From Lasiodiplodia sp. COLG20 (taxonomy: Eukaryota > Ascomycota > Dothideomycetes > Botryosphaeriales > Botryosphaeriaceae), in contig VNWV01000001.1 in NCBI GenBank assembly GCA_009801085.1, forward strand, positions 5,270,001 through 5,334,000: a stretch of DNA of 64,000 nt, read 5' to 3'. The translations under genes were made by a program, and so were the position numbers. The notes under the pieces are model-generated. The model saw only the letters and a list, made by a program, of their open reading frames with translations, had not been told where the DNA came from and did no database searches. Below are positions 22,127 to 32,787 of the stretch, piece by piece (positions within the stretch are counted from its first letter, which is position 1; each line of letters begins with the position of its first letter).

Positions 22127-23261
22127 TGGATCAAGAACTGCCGTGGTGGGGGATCTCGGGGTTTGACAGCCGCACAAACCTTACCAACGGTTCAAACCTG
22201 ACAAACAATGCTGGGCCGGGGGTAGAGGCTGAAAGGCGGGCCATTCTTGCCGTACATTGTGTGTGGAGTCGTGGGGGTCGGGCATTCCGCATGCAGCCAC
22301 GGCGCAGCGGCACGCAACGCGTAGGAGAAACCAGCCACAGGGCGCCGCCAAGCTGTCAAAGGCGTGAGGACCCCAACGGGGATGCGGATCTCAGGTCCTA
22401 GTTCGCCAGGAGGCGTTCTCGTCCGGAAAAGGCCTGGGGCCAACAGCGGTTGGGGTGCGGATGGCGCAATCTCAGAAGGTTTAGCCACAGTCGAAGGTTC
22501 AGCTTCGGGCCGCTGCCAGTGATCCTCCCGCCAGCATGCCGGCAATCATTGGCGCCGACCTCTTTTTTCTTCAGGCGGCCGGGCAGGCGAGGAATGCCGC
22601 AAACGGCGTGGCAGCGGAGAAGGGAATGCGAGCTAGTCCCGTTTGCTTGGTAGTGTGGCAGAATGCTCCGCGACGGCCAGTGGGCGAGACTCGATCAAAG
22701 GAATAAAAAGTGTCGCTGCTGTCCCGACAGCGCGGGTCAGCGAGCTGAAGTCTTTGGACGCGCTCCCCAGCCGTCATCTAGCTGACGGTCTATGCCAAGC
22801 GCAGCAGCAATCAGATCAGTCGACATGCTGAAACACGCGCTGAGGACAGGGAGGGTGGATCAGAGGCCCACGAGCGGGATCCACGGTTGGCATTGGGTGT
22901 AATAAGGCAATGCTCGACATCCTCAGGCCATTTTGCGCGGCAATTTGCGACGCGATGAGCGCAAGCGCGGCCCGCGCTGGCTCGTCGGTGGGAGAAAAGG
23001 GAGGCGGCGGGGTAGATAGGCGCAGTGCCAGCACCTGGCGGAGAGACGGAGGGCTAGGGAGCGGATGTTGAGCGCGGCGATGACGATGGAGGGTAGGTGG
23101 ATGGTGGTGGTGGTGGTGAGGTAGGTTAGCGAGTAATGGGAAGGCGCGGATTGGCCAGTGGGCACGTGCGGAAAAGTGCAGCCATGATGTCAACGACTTG
23201 CGAGCGCAGCGAAACCCTCGCCTCGCGCAGTCGATTGGTCTCACTCACCCATCACAACACC

Positions 23262-24250
23262 ATGGCTGCCGCTCGCCTTGTTCTGCGTTCTTCGCGCGCC
23301 GCGCTTTCATATGCGCGCCCCTTCAGCGCCTCCGCCTTCCGCTTCAAGGACCTCAATGAACGCGGCAATGACACGGTCGAGGAGCACCGCAAGAGACAGA
23401 CGGAGAAGCCGCTCAACCCGCACATGACGAACACCACCTCGACCATTGCCAATGAACTGCCCTCAATCGGCAAAGACGGCCCGCCGCCCGAAATGCTCAC
23501 CTCGGTCGACCCTAAGTTCGTGCCTAAGGACTCGGTGCCTGGGAAGACGCAGCATATGACCGGAGGCACTCAGAAAGATGCGCCCGAGGCTGGTGTGAAT
23601 TCCGACCTCCAGGTCGGCGAGCTCGAAGGCGCCAAGTTCCGTATTGAGCCTATCCAAAGGGTTGGCGAGGATGCCAACACCATGCGGGCAAGGTTAATCT
23701 GTCTGTCCCGAGCGTGCCTGTATCGAGTGCTGCGGTAGCTAACAGTTTGTGCGTGACAGACCAGAGTCGGAAGCGCGGCATCCTCGAAAGTGACCTTCTC
23801 CTATCCACCTTCGCCGATGCCAACCTGGGGTCAATGTCGGCCGACGAGCTGCAGGAGTACGATCGGTTCCTTGATGAGAACGACTGGGACATTTACTACT
23901 GGGCTACACAAGAACCCGCTCCGACGTCGAGGGAGACTGCCGAGGGTGCCGGTGCCGACTTGGCCACCCCAACCGCACAGGGCAAGTCGCAGGAGACTTG
24001 GAGCAGCGGGCAGCCTAAGTCTGGAGAATGGGCTCAGACTGTCGGCACTTTCAAGCCTGCCTACAGGCCAGTGCCTCAGCGTTGGAAGAACTCGACTCTC
24101 TTAACGAAGCTGCGGGAACACGTGAGGGCTCGCAGTGCCGGCGGCGTCCATCCCGGCGACGCAAAGGCCGGCAACCAGTCAGCGAAGGCGAGCACTGGTG
24201 GTGGTGGTGGTCTGGGAAGGATGCCCGAGCTGAAGACGTTCGACCAGTAG
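23262..24250 (+). CDS. SDH5: Succinate dehydrogenase assembly factor 2 (flavinylation factor)
   Basis: Two exons (23262-23700, 23760-24250) give 309 residues. The N terminus ([15 protein letters not shown]) is an Arg-rich amphipathic mitochondrial presequence. The conserved SDHAF2/Sdh5 core is at about residues 135-205: [31 protein letters not shown], then the [14 protein letters not shown] signature. The protein promotes covalent FAD attachment to the flavoprotein subunit of succinate dehydrogenase in the mitochondrial matrix. Both the linker before the core and the C-terminal tail (Gly-rich, ending [11 protein letters not shown]) are longer than in yeast. The intron was placed at donor GTCTGT because only this joins RLI to YQSRKRG in frame; a branch-like GCTAAC lies 18 nt before the acceptor. 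The frame is open upstream of the chosen Met, but the MTS starts here. Confidence 0.9.
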
Positions 24251-25191
24251 TTAGTTTGTTATCGTTGCGAGACGTCGCACGGCACCATGCACTACCGCTT
24301 GTTATACGTAATGTCAAAGACCCCCCCGTTAGCTCAATGCAGGAACTGCACAGAAATCAAGAATCTGGCGTGTGTTCCAGGTATCTGTGAGATCTACCGA
24401 TGAGAAAGCTAACATCGGAGCATGTCATGGAAGATGCAAGAAGTGGGGACGGTATTGTCGGGAATCCCATCCGCACGATGTAGTATTGGGGCTGCATGCA
24501 TCCAACGTCATGGCTGCTAGGCGACGCGAAACCTCTCAACCACCTATGGGGGGATCCGGGAACTCGGTTGCTCAGCATGTGTGATTCGCGGGGGCGACGG
24601 GAGGCGGAGGCGATCACCAAGGAAGGCTGAGGGGGAAGGAATGCAGCCCAAAAGAAAACGGCTTCGCTGCATCCGTAGACTGGCTCTTTGTCCCCCCTGT
24701 GGCGTGCAATAATACAGGCCAGATCCCATCCTTCGTGTACACGGCAGGCTGGTGAGCCAATGCGTGGTTCCGATACCACAGCCTTCGCATAACCTTCCGC
24801 AAGCTTCCGGATGCGCTGGACCCTGGCCAGCGACGAAAGCCCAACACGATTGAACCATCGTGGGCGTGGCTTTCCATCAGCTGGCCGGCCTCAATCCTGC
24901 CTCAGCCTGCCGCGCGGGCTCGAGCTGCTCGCCCTGCCGCGGGGAAATGTCCCCCTCCCCGCTGCCACGTCCGAGTCGCCACCTGGGCCCCATCGTGAAA
25001 TGCCACGATCGTGTAGCACTCGCCGGGCCCAAGAAACGTAGCCGCCGAATAAAGGGTCTCTCTGGGCGCCCCTCCTCCGCCCGCCCCTAACACGATCGTG
25101 GACTTGCCGCGTAACTCTTCTCCCCTCCCACCTCGCCCCTCCGCTTCGACTCTTCCCCAATACCACTCTTCTCTACCCAGAATTACCTAAA
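24251..25191. other. Intergenic between SDH5 and the short-chain dehydrogenase
   Basis: About 940 bp. The last 150 bp are pyrimidine-rich (TCTTCTCCCCTCCC-like), typical of a fungal core promoter before the dehydrogenase start. No gene, RNA or repeat recognised. Confidence 0.6.
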
Positions 25192-26916
25192 ATGTCGCTT
25201 CCCCGTTCCTCTCGTCACTTGTTGCTTGCTCAGGCACGGCTGTGTCGCCCCGCCTCTGTTGCGTCCAGCTCGTCCTTCGCAGACGGGTTGAGAGCCCTCA
25301 GCACCAGCTCGTCGCCCTCTCACCCTCCCTTTCAGTCTTCATCAAAGTCACCAGCCTCTTCAAGGCCCGGACTATCAAGAAGACCAATTCTCAACTCGTA
25401 CACCCAACGAAGGTCCCACGCATACAACATTGAAGACCAAGTTGGCAGCAAACAGTTCCGGGACTTCGATCTCGCCGACGGTGTCTATATTGTCACCGGT
25501 GGTGCAAGAGGCCTTGGACTATGCATGGCCGAAGCACTGGCTGAGGCTGGCGGAAAAGGTTGAGTATATGTTTCAATGTTCCTAAAAAGACCATCATTGT
25601 TTGTCCAACACCATCACTTCACTGTGTCTTTCAGTTCCAACACAATACCACCATGAAAGCAACATTTACCTATCTTGGTGCTACCTGCACCATTTGCTCT
25701 AGCGCTGGGAAAGCGATTGGGAGACTCGTTGAGGTGTGGCGGGCGTCAATCACCTTCTGCTTGCATGAACATTTGTTATACCGGATCCCTCGGATGTTTG
25801 GGCAACAACCAAACTCTCCATGGTACCGTAGTAGCTATCTCGAAGCATTGCAGAGCCCTAGAGTTGTAGTCGACAGTAGCGGCATATCGTTCCGGAGATA
25901 CACCCGAACCTCAACCTAGAACGATCTCCCACAACATCACCCCATCCCCTCATTAGCATAAGAAGAAAGAAAAATCATTCCTTTACCTCCACAACCCTAT
26001 CAATCACACCCAGCATCCCATCCACCCCTCTCCCACACTCCGCACCCAAGCTAACCAGCATCCGTGTCTTCCGCCCAACAGTCTACTGTCTCGACCGCCT
26101 CGAGCAGCCAGTCGCCGACTTCTACGACGCCTGCACGCGGATCCCGGATGCCTTCGGCGGCAGCCTGTCGTACGCGCGGGTCGACGTGCGCGACGCGCGG
26201 TCGCTGGACCGGGTGGTGGGCGCCATCGCGGACAAGCACCAGCGGCTGGACGGCGTCATCGCGGCGGCGGGCGTGCAGCAGCTCAAGTCGGCCGTCGACT
26301 ACACCATCGAGGAGGTGCGCGACATGATGGACGTCAACTACAGCGGCGTCTTCATGACGTGCGCCAGCGCCGCCCGCGCCATGTTCAAGTGGAACCCGGG
26401 ACGCCGCGACGGCGCCATGGTCATCATCGCGAGCATGTCCGGCAGCGTCGCGAATAAAGGGCTGATCTGCCCCGTGTACAATTCGAGTAAGGCGGCGTTG
26501 TTGCAGTTGACCAGGAACTTGGCTATGGAGTGGAGCGCCAAGGGGAAGGAGAATGCTAACGGCCTGGGTGGGATCAGGGTGAACAGCTTGAGCCCGGGGC
26601 ATATTCTCACGGTAAGTGCGGTCACTTTACAGAGAAAACGGCCGAACTGACTCTCTCGTCCAGCCGATGGTTAAGCGCAACTTCGAAGAAGTGCCCGGCC
26701 TTCGTGAGAAGTGGGAGCGCGAGAACATGATGGGCCGGCTGTCCACGCCGGAAGAGTTCAAGGGTGCGGGGTTGTTCCTGCTCAGCAAGGCCAGCAGCTT
26801 CATGGTGCGTGCTTCTTACCATCTCCACGTCCCTCGTTGCGTCAAAACGTGGTTCCGTGTTGACCTTGTAGACTGGCTCGAACCTCATCATCGATGGCGG
26901 CCACACTGCCTGGTAA
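25192..26916 (+). CDS. Mitochondrial-type short-chain dehydrogenase/reductase
   Basis: Four exons (25192-25558, 26082-26611, 26664-26804, 26872-26916) give 360 residues. Residues 1-80 are Ser/Arg-rich with no acidic residues early, as in a mitochondrial presequence. The classical SDR fold follows: cofactor loop TGGARGLG (about 101-108), AAAGVQ, MDVNYSGVFMTC, a catalytic Ser in IIASMSGS, and the catalytic YNSSK (Tyr about 255, Lys about 259). The C terminus ends in NLIIDGGHTAW. It resembles fungal D-arabinitol/sorbose-type polyol dehydrogenases, so an NAD(P)-dependent polyol/ketose reaction is a fair guess. The first intron is 523 nt, about ten times the local norm, but the join restores GGKVYCLDR. 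The last exon is only 45 nt. Confidence 0.88.
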
Positions 26917-29900
26917 ACGATCATCGGTTTCTTTCCGCCTTATTTTCTGACAGTGTTTCCAATACACCATCACGAGGCAAGCGTAGGCGCGACATGGGAC
27001 TGTGCGTCCGGAGTAGGTTCGTTTCCTTTCGTGTCCGTCTTTCAGTGGTTTCTGGGTTTGCACTGGCGAGAGTCAAATTGCTACATCAATTCACGACGTT
27101 GACGACCATTTGCCTGCCAAGAATATTGGATTTTCATCCCAGCAAATTTTTAAGTGTATCGCATCTCGTACCTCGATTAGCCCCACGTCCAAAGGCCGAG
27201 AAGGGTGTTTTGCGGGGGTGGCGCTGCACGGCCTGCATTGGCGCAGAATCCCGGTTCCCCCCCTCCTTCCATCTCACGCTTCTGATCATGCCATACAATA
27301 CGGGACCCAATAGGATTTGTCCGTAAGCGTGGCCTATTCTGCACACTCAACGGGTTCATGTACGCCAGCTTCACGTCAGGGCGCTTACGCACAAACACGG
27401 CAGGTGTGGCGAGCGACGGGGTTGCACAGCCTCTCAGCTGAGGAGAGAATGTCCTATCAGACGCCATTTTCTTTGGGCTCAAATGCGCGTGATCGTTAGG
27501 CCGATGCAGTATGCAGTGAGTTCTGGTTGCGGGTAGCCCTTCCGTCGACATGATTCGCGGCTGACTTGATTCGTATGAGACACGCGGAGCGTTTGATAGA
27601 GTAATAAAATTTTTTACCCAGGGTCATTTGCTTATTTGCTAGAAGTTTAGGCTGCATCTTTGGCTCCACTCCTCCCGCAGTACAGTCAATTCTGCATATA
27701 CATTATCCCTCATGCGCCACTACGGAGAAAGCTCCGTACACATTTTGATCATAAAATTTCACGATGTTACTGTCTCAGTCTGCGTTCTCGTAATCATTCC
27801 ATTGGGCTTCCACAAAGGCACTATCGTGCCTCGAGGTTTTGGTAGTATTTTGAACGAAATTGAAGCAGACCGAGATCCTGCTGGATAGTGTGAAACCCCC
27901 TATCAGCTTATCCATGGAAGAGAACCATGGTAGACTATGTGAAAGTACCGGATAGCCCAAACTCTACTCTTCGAATCCCTGTAAAGTACCATAACCTGCG
28001 CAAATATAGAATATAACTTTATGTAAACATCTTATCTACTGAGCGCTTAGGCCGTCTATACTTTCCCGCCGCAAACAGCTTGGCATCGAGATTTTCAATC
28101 AGAGGCCAAGAGTACGTGTCGTACTTATCGGAGCTACGTAGCCCGTTAGCCCGTCGAGCTACTAGTTAAGTACTTTCACGACGCGTAACTCTGGCGTTTC
28201 TGTAATGCGGGTCGCCCCGTGCGGGTCGATCCGTGGGGGCCTCGAGGACCCGAGACCTGTACGTGGGACCCACCGGAATTCCGGGTCTTGCATCCGTGGA
28301 CCTGTCTCAGAGGGAGATCTTCGAGGGGTTTGGGATCATTGGGTCAAACGTGCTTGATCAGGTCCTGCGGTGACACCCTGACTAAAACACCCATGTCAGA
28401 ACGCTGCAGGCTTCCTAAGCACAACGCTAGTTTTTCGCCATGTGCTATGCGAGAGAGAACACGCCATGATCCATTGAGGAAAACTTTTCCTGGATACGAC
28501 CATTCACTAGGCCCTCGAAGTGAATCCCAGCTCCAGGATATGGTGCAATTCCGATATTGCTCTCAGACAAAGATAAGAACTACATTTGCATCCTGGTTGA
28601 TTGGCATCTCTTCAATTTCTGACCTATCTGGGCTAATCACTACTCTACCATTCGTGCTGGATCATTAAGAAAGTTGAGTCCTTCATTGTCTTTTTTTACA
28701 AGCCGATCAAAACGTAACACATCTGCTGCAGCTCTCTCACGCTAGAGCAGACACTTGCGTCACTATTACGCGGGCGATTGTTCATATTATAAATTTGTAG
28801 ACCTCTCGTGGGCCCTTAGTTAGGAAGGTGCACTTTGTGAAACATAAGAGCTGAAGGGAATACAGAGGGGTATTGCAACCGAATGCTAGCGCGAACAATA
28901 GTAGGGCCTAGAACTTCGTGTAACTGTATCTCGATTTCTTTTCTTTTCGCAAAAAAAAAAAAAACATATGTGGGTAGTTGAAGCTATCGTCCGGATGCAA
29001 ATGTCCAATTAACAATTATACATCTCCATCCGGACGATAGCTTCAACTACCCATGATATGAAAAAAAAAAAAAAAAACGTTGACCTTGGGTGACGATATC
29101 TGTGTAGACATTCCAGACGCTATTACCATTTTTGGCTGGGATTGGTACGAAAGAAAGAATTATCCTACTTGATGCCAACGCCAGTTGAAGTCTTCATCCT
29201 CATACGTCTGCATTCTTTCAAAAGGCATCATTCATATTCAGGCGATGGATTCAATAGTCTATGATTTTAAGAGCTTAAAACATAGGACATGGCTGGGAAG
29301 TTTCATCTAAGATTTGCTTATGCTGTTACTATTGACTGACACACGAACATTAAGTCCCCGTCACAGATTACCGCGCTGTAAGAGTTTCACATCTACAATG
29401 CTCATAAAAAGCTACTCAGCCTGGGTTGAATAATGTCTTCCTGTCGCAAGGTCCCCAACGCTATCGTCAGCATTTGGAGCGGGCCGATTATTCGGATGTC
29501 GGCATACATGTTGTGGCAAACCAGAGATATTTACAGGAGGAATCCCGAAATAACGCAGCTACGGCCGACAGTTGCTGGCGTGCTGAGGCGCGCCTTTTCT
29601 GGGGGATCGATCGCTTACCCAGGCCCTCGCCAATGGGTGTTTCATGTATAAAACGTGCACGGGGCATCGGATTAACAGTAGCCACTTCGGATCTTGTAGG
29701 GCTTCGGCGATGTCCACAGGGCCCACAGGGCTTTTTTGCGATCGCAGATCAAGCACTACACTGCGAAATAAAGGGATAGCGGAGCAAAGAAATGACAACT
29801 CGATGATTGGTGTGAATACTATTTGCGGTGGCGGGTGCCTCAGGCAGAAGGTTGCCAAGATTTCCTGAATCGGTTAGCGTGAGGCTTGGTCTAACCCCAG

Positions 29901-30301
29901 GCCGACGCCCTCCCCAAGCCCGACCACCATCTCATTAGTCGATTGGATTCCTCTTGCTACTGTTAGGCTCAGAATTTTTAGGAGGTTGCAAAAACACACA
30001 GGTGATCACAAGACAAGGTGTGGAGGAAACGATAATGTTGTCAAAAACCTTGGACGCAAAGCGCGCCTTCAGGCATGTATGTTTGATATTGGTTTTGATA
30101 TTTACAATGAAGACAATTAAGCCAACGGTAGAAAATTGACCGCTTTACCTGTTCAAAGGAAAACGGCGCCTTTCCTGGCTATATCGATGAAGAATTGGAC
30201 CAAAGCAGTCCAAAAATGTCGAAACTTCCCATCAACATCGTAAACTCCCTCCCCATCTATTTTCTACCCTTTCCAACACCAGAGATGCATCTAGAGAGTG
30301 C
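26917..30301. other. Gene-free, AT-richer stretch of 3.4 kb
   Basis: No coding gene is supported. The stretch includes one copy of the 81-bp palindromic element (28972-29052) between two A tracts. A short block at 28131-28162 has GAGCTAC twice and TAGCCCGT twice in tandem. A GC-rich patch at 28205-28300 stands out from its surroundings. It may contain eroded transposon remnants, but I cannot name one. The far end holds the 3' UTR of the LPMO gene. Confidence 0.5.
28972..29052. mobile_element. 81-bp palindromic MITE-like element, copy 1
   Basis: The element begins GGGTAGTTGAAGCTATCGTC and ends with the exact complement. The arms pair perfectly over 26 nt, and the remainder pairs partly. In its core, copy 1 matches copies 2 and 3 best when reversed, so it is inserted in the opposite orientation. 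Both flanks carry long A tracts with ATATG next to them (CATATGT before, ATGATATG after). No target-site duplication is certain. It encodes nothing. It may be a miniature inverted-repeat element or a foldback repeat. Confidence 0.7.
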
Positions 30302-31459
30302 TTAAGCGCTAGCGACACACTGGCTGTACCACTGGTTCCACTCCTTGCAAGTCCAGCCATCCTCACAGGTGGTAGCACCGGTGTAACCGGATCCGCCACA
30401 TTGAGCGTATTTACCGGCAGTGCCCGAGGAAGAGCCAGAAGAAGAGCCAGAGGAGGCGGCCTGGGTAGCGGAAGCCTGGCCGGCGGTAACGGTAGCGAAA
30501 GTGGTGGCAATGACGTCCTCAGTGGTGTAGGCGGTCTCAGTGACGACGTTGCCGCCGTTGTTAGCGGCAGCAGAGCTGGTAGCGACGGGAGCGGCAGTGG
30601 TAGCCGGGGCAGAGGTGGCAGGGGTCTCAGCGGCAGCAGAGGTGGCGGGGGTCTCAACGGCAGCGGAGGTCTCGACGGCGGCGGCCGAGGTGGAGGCAGC
30701 GGCGGAGGTCTCGGCCTTGACAGCGCCAGTAGAGGCGGCAGTGGAGCCGGAGGCACCGTCCCAGACCGAGGGGCCGGGGATGGGGTAGCTGTCGAAGCCA
30801 CTGTAGATGTCGAAGAGGACACCGGCGTCGGTGGCGGTGTAGGCACCGGGGATGGAGACACCCTCGGGCAGGGTGCTGGCGCCGTCGGAGGTGACCTTGA
30901 CCTGGACGCACTCCATGTAGAACTGGGCACCCTGCTCGCGGTTGCCCTCGTGGAGGGCGATGATCTCGGGGCGGAGCAGGTACTCGCCGGCGGGGACGTC
31001 GGGGATGGTGACCGAGTGCTTGCCCTTGTTGGCGATCAGGTTGTCGACGGCCCACTTGCCGTTGCTGTAGCCCTCCTCGGCGATCTTGACCCAGCCGGAG
31101 CCGGAAGAGCCCTTCTCGGTGGGGGCCATGTAGACCATGACGGGGCCCAAGTGGGAAGAGGCGATGATGTCGTCGCTGGAGTCGCGGTTGTTGTGGTGCC
31201 ACTCGAAAGTGAACTTGTCGCCGGACTTGACCTCGAGGGTCTTGGCGGTGGCGGTGGTGCCGCCGACGTTGCAGGTCATGGAGGAGGAGGTGACATCGGT
31301 GATGGGGTTGTTGTTGGGGGGGCTGCGGATGTAGCCAGAAGCAGAGTTGCCGAGGCCCTGGTCCTCATCGTTGATCCACGCGGCGAAAACAGTGGCGTGG
31401 GCGTTGGCAAGCTTAGCGGCCGCTGCCAGAGCGAACATGCTGTAAACTTGAGTCTTCAT
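30302..31459 (-). CDS. AA9 lytic polysaccharide monooxygenase with C-terminal CBM1
   Basis: A single exon of 385 codons. A 20-residue signal peptide ([20 protein letters not shown]) is followed by His21, whose amino group forms the copper histidine brace with His103 ([10 protein letters not shown]). Gln179 and Tyr181 (QFYMEC) and His170 complete the AA9 active site. Residues about 235-345 form an Ala/Thr/Ser/Glu-rich linker, probably O-glycosylated. Residues 351-385 are a fungal cellulose-binding module with CGGSGYTG and WYSQC. The secreted enzyme should cleave cellulose or similar glucans oxidatively, working with cellulases. Regio-selectivity cannot be read. A TATA box lies about 135 bp upstream. 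The opposite strand is also open over almost the whole length, a codon-bias shadow. Confidence 0.96.
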   Translation of the reverse strand: MKTQVYSMFALAAAAKLANAHATVFAAWINDEDQGLGNSASGYIRSPPNNNPITDVTSSSMTCNVGGTTATAKTLEVKSGDKFTFEWHHNNRDSSDDIIASSHLGPVMVYMAPTEKGSSGSGWVKIAEEGYSNGKWAVDNLIANKGKHSVTIPDVPAGEYLLRPEIIALHEGNREQGAQFYMECVQVKVTSDGASTLPEGVSIPGAYTATDAGVLFDIYSGFDSYPIPGPSVWDGASGSTAASTGAVKAETSAAASTSAAAVETSAAVETPATSAAAETPATSAPATTAAPVATSSAAANNGGNVVTETAYTTEDVIATTFATVTAGQASATQAASSGSSSGSSSGTAGKYAQCGGSGYTGATTCEDGWTCKEWNQWYSQCVASA

Positions 31460-32484
31460 GGTGACGAAAGAGTGTGGTGGTCAAAGAGTGACGAAAAGAA
31501 CGAAAGTGTGCTAAAAGCAGAAGAATGCGAGAAGGAATGCTAAGCTGTCCAGGCTTGATGGAGAAAACACATCACTTCCGGAAGGGCTGGCGCTCTTATA
31601 CTGAGGCAATTGGGGGATCCACCGCTAACTTCGACGCTGCTGAAGCAATGCCAAGCCCCAAGTTCCCCTCGCCAGCCCGCGCGTCCAGCCCTCAGAGAAC
31701 ACTTCCACGGCGGTGCCAAGAGTTGAGTTTCATCTACACGGAGCATTCGGTTGCGATGCTCCACCAGGCGTGCGGCAGTATTTCCCAAAGCGGCGGGGCT
31801 TGGCTCGGGCGTCCTCAGGAACACCAATCGCTTGGACGTGAAACAACCCAGGCCGCCGCGCATGAGGCGCATCCTGTACTGCCAGTTTTCCCGCGCCGAC
31901 AAACGAAATGATGCGGAATGATCCTGCACGCACTACACCACGCCCGCAGCGCCTGCAACGCCAGCGGAGCGGAGAACGGAGCGCGGCGGTGTGGATAGGA
32001 GAGGCGCCCTGCTCGCTTCATTGAGCCGCAAATCTCGTCTGGCGTGACCGGCCTTTCCAGACTCTTTCCAGGCGCTTGCCACGGCCGGAATGTGAGTTGG
32101 CCCCGTTTCACCTGCATGTTTGATGGTGGTGATGGCAGTGGCGGCTCGTAACCAGCACTTCTCTCAGGGGCTGCCGTCGAGACGGCCAAGCCGACGGTGA
32201 AACGGCCCTGCCCGCAGCAGTAAACAGAAACAACAATCGACGCTGGTCTTCACCAAAGCGGGCAGCAAATCTCGTGATGGTGTTTTGGGAGGCCCGTTCG
32301 GGGAGGGTCGAGGCCTCTGCGCCGGCCTCTTCGGGTTGCACTTCGCCGGCGCTCGGGAGTCGCTCAACGCTATTTCCGCTCACGTGCGGAGCTTTTTGCC
32401 TTCTGAAGACGTCACTCGGTTAAACTTAATCTAAACCGTATCTCCAAGCGCCCTTCCATCTGCCATTCTCCACCCGACGTGCAC
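31460..32484. other. Intergenic between LPMO and DUF3253 gene (divergent)
   Basis: The 1.0-kb region contains the promoters of both divergent genes. It includes a TATA box for the LPMO and a GCGGGG hexamer (31793-31798) that fits the CreA carbon-repressor consensus SYGGRG. A single hexamer is weak evidence. No gene recognised. Confidence 0.55.
31593..31600 (-). promoter_or_regulatory. TATA box of the LPMO gene
   Basis: The minus strand reads TATAAGAG about 134 bp before the start codon, a suitable position for a strongly inducible secreted-enzyme gene. Confidence 0.55.
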
Positions 32485-32787
32485 ATGGATCCCACAGACG
32501 ACCTGCTGCGCTCGCGCCTTCGCGCCCTGCTAGACCAACGCCAACACCCGAAGACCATTTGCCCCTCGGAGGTTGCCCGCTCTCTATCCACCCAAGAACT
32601 GGCCGAGCTAGGCGCGAACGGGTGGCGCGATCTGATGCCGGCCGTCCGCGGCCTCGTTTTCGACGCGAGGGCTGCAGGCGAGGTCCAGATCCTGCAGCGC
32701 GGCGCAGCCATCGGCCAAGATGTGCCAACCGAAACCATTAGGGGGCCGATTCGAGTTCGCAAGCCTCAGAACTCGAAGAGCGACTGA
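32485..32787 (+). CDS. DUF3253 small protein
   Basis: A single exon of 100 codons starting at the first ATG (CACATGGATCCC). It matches the DUF3253 family along its length: an N-terminal helix with LLRSRLRALLDQR, the motif KTICPSEVARSL, then WRDLMPAVRGLVFDAR, GEVQILQRG and a terminal GPIRVRK. The family resembles a small winged-helix fold and occurs in bacteria and fungi. Its function is unknown, so none is given. No signal peptide. The bacterial-like distribution of the family makes ancient transfer possible, but composition here gives no sign of it. Confidence 0.85.
   Translation: MDPTDDLLRSRLRALLDQRQHPKTICPSEVARSLSTQELAELGANGWRDLMPAVRGLVFDARAAGEVQILQRGAAIGQDVPTETIRGPIRVRKPQNSKSD

Larger units (their letters stand above)
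21864..23261. other. Divergent intergenic region, wetA / SDH5
   Basis: This 1.4-kb region carries the wetA promoter and, at its far end, the SDH5 promoter. It contains BrlA-like sites, a TATA-like box and a 13-bp inverted repeat (listed separately). The GT-rich run GTGGTGGTGGTGGTGAGGT lies near 23104-23122. No gene recognised. Confidence 0.6.

Noticed and set aside
22180..22210. GGTTCAAACCT, resembling a tRNA B box
   Set aside because: No matching A box or acceptor stem nearby.
30401..31543. 380-codon plus-strand frame opposite the LPMO
   Set aside because: It is the antisense shadow of a GC-biased gene; the Gly/Ser/Val-rich translation mirrors the Ala/Thr-rich linker.
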